Positions 22,593 to 25,415 of a DNA stretch of 25,415 bases are shown here, piece after piece (position 1 is the first letter of the stretch; every line of letters begins with the position of its first letter). The position numbers and the translations under genes are program-made. Origin of the DNA: DASZMJ01 sp035551935 (GTDB taxonomy: Bacteria > Planctomycetota > Planctomycetia > Isosphaerales > Isosphaeraceae); NCBI GenBank assembly GCA_035551935.1, contig DASZMJ010000234.1, positions 1-25,415 on the forward strand, read 5' to 3'. The notes beneath the pieces are model-generated. The model saw nothing but the letters and a program-made list of their open reading frames with translations, searched no databases and was not told the DNA's origin.

Positions 22593-23954
22593 ATGTCACG
22601 ACAACGGCGATCATTCGTGGTGCGGGCGCGGGGTGCGGTCGGCCTCGTCGCACTGGTCGCGGCGGCGACGGTTGCCTTGGCGCGACAGGAGCCGACGAAG
22701 GCGGTCCCCCTCCCGGACGATCCCAAGCTCCGCCGCGACGATTTGCTCGAATTGCCCGAGCCCGGCCCCTTGATCCCGGACGACGACGCGCTCGCCGGAC
22801 TCCTCAAAGGCGGCCGGCTCCCGGTGCTGACCCTGCGTCGGGCCTACGAGCTCGCCCTGATCCGCCACCGCGCCCCGCGCCCGCCGGGCCCCGGCGATCG
22901 CCTCTCCGGCCTCGACCCGAAGACGATCGATTCCCTTGGGCGCCGTTCCGCCGTCGCCGACTTCGCCCGCTTCCGACAGGATTACCTCGCTCGCAAGGGC
23001 GATGCCTTCGCCTTCCGTGACCCCGCGGAGGGCTTCCTCGACCTCCTCGTCCGCCTGCACGCCGTCGGGGCCGCGCGGCGACTCGTGATGGGGGAGACTC
23101 GTCTCCTGAGTTATTATCAAGAACAAGCGGATGCAAAAGTCTTCATCACCCAGTTGCAGGTCGATCAGCTCGGGCACATCGTCGAGCAGGATCGCGTCGA
23201 GCAGCTCGACGCGATCCGACGTTATCGCAACGCGGTCGATGACTACAAGGTCCGGCTCGGCCTCCCCCCGCAGGCGCCGCTGGTCATCGACCGCGCGGCG
23301 CTGGCACCGCTGCACGACGTTTTCCGCGCGACGGATCAGTGGAAGCGGCGGCCGGAACGTCGGCTGGAGGAGTTGCCCGCGATCATCGTCCGGCTCCCGG
23401 CCCTGCCCGACATCACGATCGCCGGCCGCCCGCTCCTCGGCACGATCGAGCGCGACCCGGCGGCCCTGGAGTCGATGCTCCGGCTCGCGACCGAGGCCGC
23501 CGCGAAGGCCCAGGCCGGGCGGCCGGCCGACGATTCCAGGGCATTGCGGATCCGTCGCCTCGTCCGCGAGCAAATCGATCTGCGCCTGCGGTTCAAACTG
23601 GAGCAGCGGAGCTATGCGTTGGCCCTCCGGGTCGCGGACCAAATGGTCGAACAGATGGTCACAATTCATGTACCCGTGCCAGGCGAACCCGCGACGCCGG
23701 TCCTGACCATACTTGAAGTGATTCAGGCGCCGCGGAAGGCCTACGTCCACGAGGATCGGCTCGTGCAGACCTGGACCGCGTACCAATCGGGCCGGCTGAA
23801 CCTCCTCCGAGAAATCGGCATCTTTCCGTACACCGATTGGGATTCGTACCTCGCCGATATCCTCCCGCCACCTGCTCCGAAGGCCCCCGAGGCCGCGGCC
23901 CCGGCGCCGAAGGCCGGGGCCGAGCCCCTGCCGCCCCCGCCGAACGACCGATAA
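22593..23954 (+). CDS. Exported protein with TolC-like helical segment, paralogue 2
   Basis: Protein of 453 aa, tandem paralogue of the preceding gene. It has the same layout: MSRQRRSFVVRARGAVGLVA signal region with an A-L-A cleavage site before RQEPTK, then LTLRRAYELALIRHRAP, VADFARFRQDYLARKGD, a coiled-coil helix (~195-245), VDDYKVRLGLPPQAPLVID, and a Pro/Ala-rich end (PKAPEAAAPAPKAG). The final shared block SYLADILPPPAP matches SYLAEIIPPVAP of paralogue 1. ATG 22593 is chosen for GAGAGGGGG about 9 nt upstream and for alignment of its N-terminus with paralogue 1 (both begin MSR-x-RRS). Separated by 116 bp from its neighbour, with no terminator seen. Function unknown; one half-TolC unit per protein is an inference. 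Confidence 0.78.
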   Translation: MSRQRRSFVVRARGAVGLVALVAAATVALARQEPTKAVPLPDDPKLRRDDLLELPEPGPLIPDDDALAGLLKGGRLPVLTLRRAYELALIRHRAPRPPGPGDRLSGLDPKTIDSLGRRSAVADFARFRQDYLARKGDAFAFRDPAEGFLDLLVRLHAVGAARRLVMGETRLLSYYQEQADAKVFITQLQVDQLGHIVEQDRVEQLDAIRRYRNAVDDYKVRLGLPPQAPLVIDRAALAPLHDVFRATDQWKRRPERRLEELPAIIVRLPALPDITIAGRPLLGTIERDPAALESMLRLATEAAAKAQAGRPADDSRALRIRRLVREQIDLRLRFKLEQRSYALALRVADQMVEQMVTIHVPVPGEPATPVLTILEVIQAPRKAYVHEDRLVQTWTAYQSGRLNLLREIGIFPYTDWDSYLADILPPPAPKAPEAAAPAPKAGAEPLPPPPNDR

Positions 23955-23968
23955 GGCGCGATGACCCT

Positions 23969-23997
23969 TTGACCGGCCCCGGCATGGGGGTTACGAT
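23969..23997 (+). promoter_or_regulatory. Sigma70-type promoter for the DUF1501 gene
   Basis: TTGACC (23969-23974) and TACGAT (23992-23997) are 17 bp apart, 52 bp upstream of the ATG at 24049; the start would be near 24004. Confidence 0.5.
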
Positions 23998-24048
23998 CGA
24001 AGTCGGTCACGCCGCGCGCACCCGACCCCGCGAACCAGGAACCGCCCG

Positions 24049-25415
24049 ATGTTCCGCCTCGACGCGAACAAGCCCGTCCGCTTCTGCGACGGACTGACCC
24101 GCCGCGACTTCCTCCACGCCGGGGCCCTCTCGGCGTTTGGACTGGGCCTGCCGGGCCTCCAGGCGTTGACGAAGGCGGGGGGCGTCGCGGGGAACAAGGA
24201 CGTCAACTGCATCCTCCTGTTCCTCGTCGGCGGGCCGTCGCAGCTCGACACCTGGGACATGAAGCCCGACGCGCCGGCCGAGGTCCGCGGGCCGTTCCGG
24301 CCGATCGAGACGAAGGTCCCGGGCGTCCGGATCAGCGAGGTCTTCCCGAAGCTGGCGAAGGTCATGGACAGAGTGGCGCTGGTGCGGACCGTGCACCACG
24401 AGGCGACGGCGGTCCACGACACCGGCCACCAGATGATGCAGACCGGCCGGCTCTTCACCGGCGGCATCGAACACCCGCACTTCGGCTGCGTGGTGTCGAA
24501 GCTCAAGGGCTCGCGCGGCGACGCGCCGCCGCACGTCCTGTTGCCCCGGCCGATCGGCAACACCGGCGGCAACCTGCCGCACGGCCAGAGCGCCGGCTAC
24601 CTGGGCAAGACGTACGACCCGTTCGTCCTCGACGCCGACCCCAACGACCCGAACTTCAAGGTGCCCGACCTCTTGCCGCCCGACTACGTCTCGGCCGTCC
24701 GCGAGCGACGGCGGCGCTCGCTCCGCGAGGCGATCGACGGGTCGGTGAAGGCGTTCGAGGCGTCGGCCGACGCGAAGCTGCTCGACGCCAACTTCGCCCA
24801 GGCGTATCGCCTGATGTCCAGCAAGGCCGCCCGCGAGGCGTTCGACCTCGCCGCCGAGCCGGCGCCGGTCCGCGACCGCTATGGGCGGACCCGGTTCGGC
24901 CAGGGGTGCCTGCTGGCGCGGCGGCTCGTCGAGCGCGGGGTGCGGTTCGTGACGGTGAACATGTTCGAGACCGTCTTCAACGAGATCACCTGGGACATCC
25001 ACGGCTCGGCGCCGTTCAGCCCGATCGACTGCTACAAGGACTCGGTCGGCCCGAACTTCGACAACGCGTATTCGGCCCTGCTTGAGGACCTGTCCTCCCG
25101 CGGCCTCCTCGGCAACACGATGGTGCTGGCCTTCGGCGAGTTCGGCCGGACGCCGAAGATCAACCCGGCCGGCGGTCGCGACCACCACCCCGGCTGCTGG
25201 ACCGTCCTGTTCGCCGGCGGCCCGATCCACGGCGGCCGGGTCGTCGGCGCCTCCGACGAGATCGGCGCCGCCCCCAAGGACCGGCCCGTCTCGACGCAGC
25301 ACATCGCCGCGACGATCTATCGAGGGCTGGGGATCAGCCTCGACACCGAACTGCCGGGCCCGCTGGGCCGGCCGCTCCGCCTCGTGGACCACGGCATCGA
25401 GCCGATCCACGAGCT
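24049..25415 (+). CDS. DUF1501 domain protein, Tat-exported, 3' end beyond the window
   Basis: Partial gene, at least 455 codons and open at the window edge. A twin-arginine signal lies at residues 16-40 (LTRRDFLHAGALSAFGLGLP), so the folded protein is exported. DUF1501 proteins have an alkaline-phosphatase/sulfatase-like fold and are abundant in planctomycetes, often next to DUF1549/DUF1553 cytochrome-like genes; their substrate is not known. Supporting segments: FLVGGPSQLDTWDMKPDAP, VRTVHHEATAVHDTGHQMMQ, RPIGNTGGNLPHGQSAGYLG, VLAFGEFGRTPKINPAGGR and DHHPGCWTVLFAGG. The ATG is preceded by AGGA at 8 nt. About 10-30 residues are probably missing, since the AATIYRGLGIS block is normally close to the C-terminus. 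Confidence 0.94.
   Translation, partial: MFRLDANKPVRFCDGLTRRDFLHAGALSAFGLGLPGLQALTKAGGVAGNKDVNCILLFLVGGPSQLDTWDMKPDAPAEVRGPFRPIETKVPGVRISEVFPKLAKVMDRVALVRTVHHEATAVHDTGHQMMQTGRLFTGGIEHPHFGCVVSKLKGSRGDAPPHVLLPRPIGNTGGNLPHGQSAGYLGKTYDPFVLDADPNDPNFKVPDLLPPDYVSAVRERRRRSLREAIDGSVKAFEASADAKLLDANFAQAYRLMSSKAAREAFDLAAEPAPVRDRYGRTRFGQGCLLARRLVERGVRFVTVNMFETVFNEITWDIHGSAPFSPIDCYKDSVGPNFDNAYSALLEDLSSRGLLGNTMVLAFGEFGRTPKINPAGGRDHHPGCWTVLFAGGPIHGGRVVGASDEIGAAPKDRPVSTQHIAATIYRGLGISLDTELPGPLGRPLRLVDHGIEPIHE

Noticed and set aside
24007..25410. Minus-strand open frame opposite the DUF1501 gene
   Set aside because: The plus frame has a Tat signal, a promoter and conserved blocks; the minus product is Val/Arg/Asp-rich without a domain.

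Overview
The window is GC-rich DNA with a strong preference for G or C at third codon positions. It most likely comes from a planctomycete, probably of the Isosphaeraceae (the Singulisphaera / Paludisphaera / Tautonia kind). This is inferred from several things: a Tat-exported DUF1501 protein, a Uma2-family nuclease-like protein, a Gram-negative outer-membrane assembly protein, a GyrA with the GLPPAAMRYTE variant around its catalytic tyrosine, and three kinds of low-complexity or palindromic dispersed repeat. No rRNA, tRNA, CRISPR array, integrase or insertion sequence was seen.

Layout. Bases 244-1302 (minus) hold a hypothetical protein with a basic N-terminal motif. It is driven by a good sigma70-type promoter and followed upstream by a heptamer tandem repeat. 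Bases 1825-4743 (plus) encode a BamA/Omp85 protein with five POTRA domains and an unusual Pro/Ala-rich linker. A small Dabb-domain gene (4820-5125) follows, then a convergent intergenic region with a perfect 26-bp inverted repeat. Bases 5264-9982 (minus) are a TolC - HlyD/EmrA - MFS (DHA2) tripartite efflux operon. Bases 10177-13302 (minus) are a tight three-gene unit: alpha/beta hydrolase, PmtA-like methyltransferase and GH3-family acyl-acid amido synthetase. Bases 13529-15331 (minus) are a two-gene ATPase + TOPRIM/DUF4435-like module resembling the PARIS (AriA/AriB) anti-phage system. A Gfo/Idh/MocA oxidoreductase, a possible small membrane protein and gyrA follow (15429-19351, minus).

From 19613 onward most genes are on the plus strand: a Uma2 protein, then (minus) a small Cys-motif membrane protein, then two tandem paralogous exported proteins with TolC-like features, and finally the 5' part of a DUF1501 gene that runs off the window.

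How the genes work together. BamA would insert beta-barrel proteins, among them the TolC-type protein of the efflux operon. The efflux operon spans inner membrane, periplasm and outer membrane. The hydrolase-methyltransferase-GH3 unit looks like a small lipid or amino-acid-conjugate pathway. The ATPase/TOPRIM pair is the best candidate for an accessory defence system: it has weaker GC3 bias than its neighbours and sits alone between ordinary metabolic genes.
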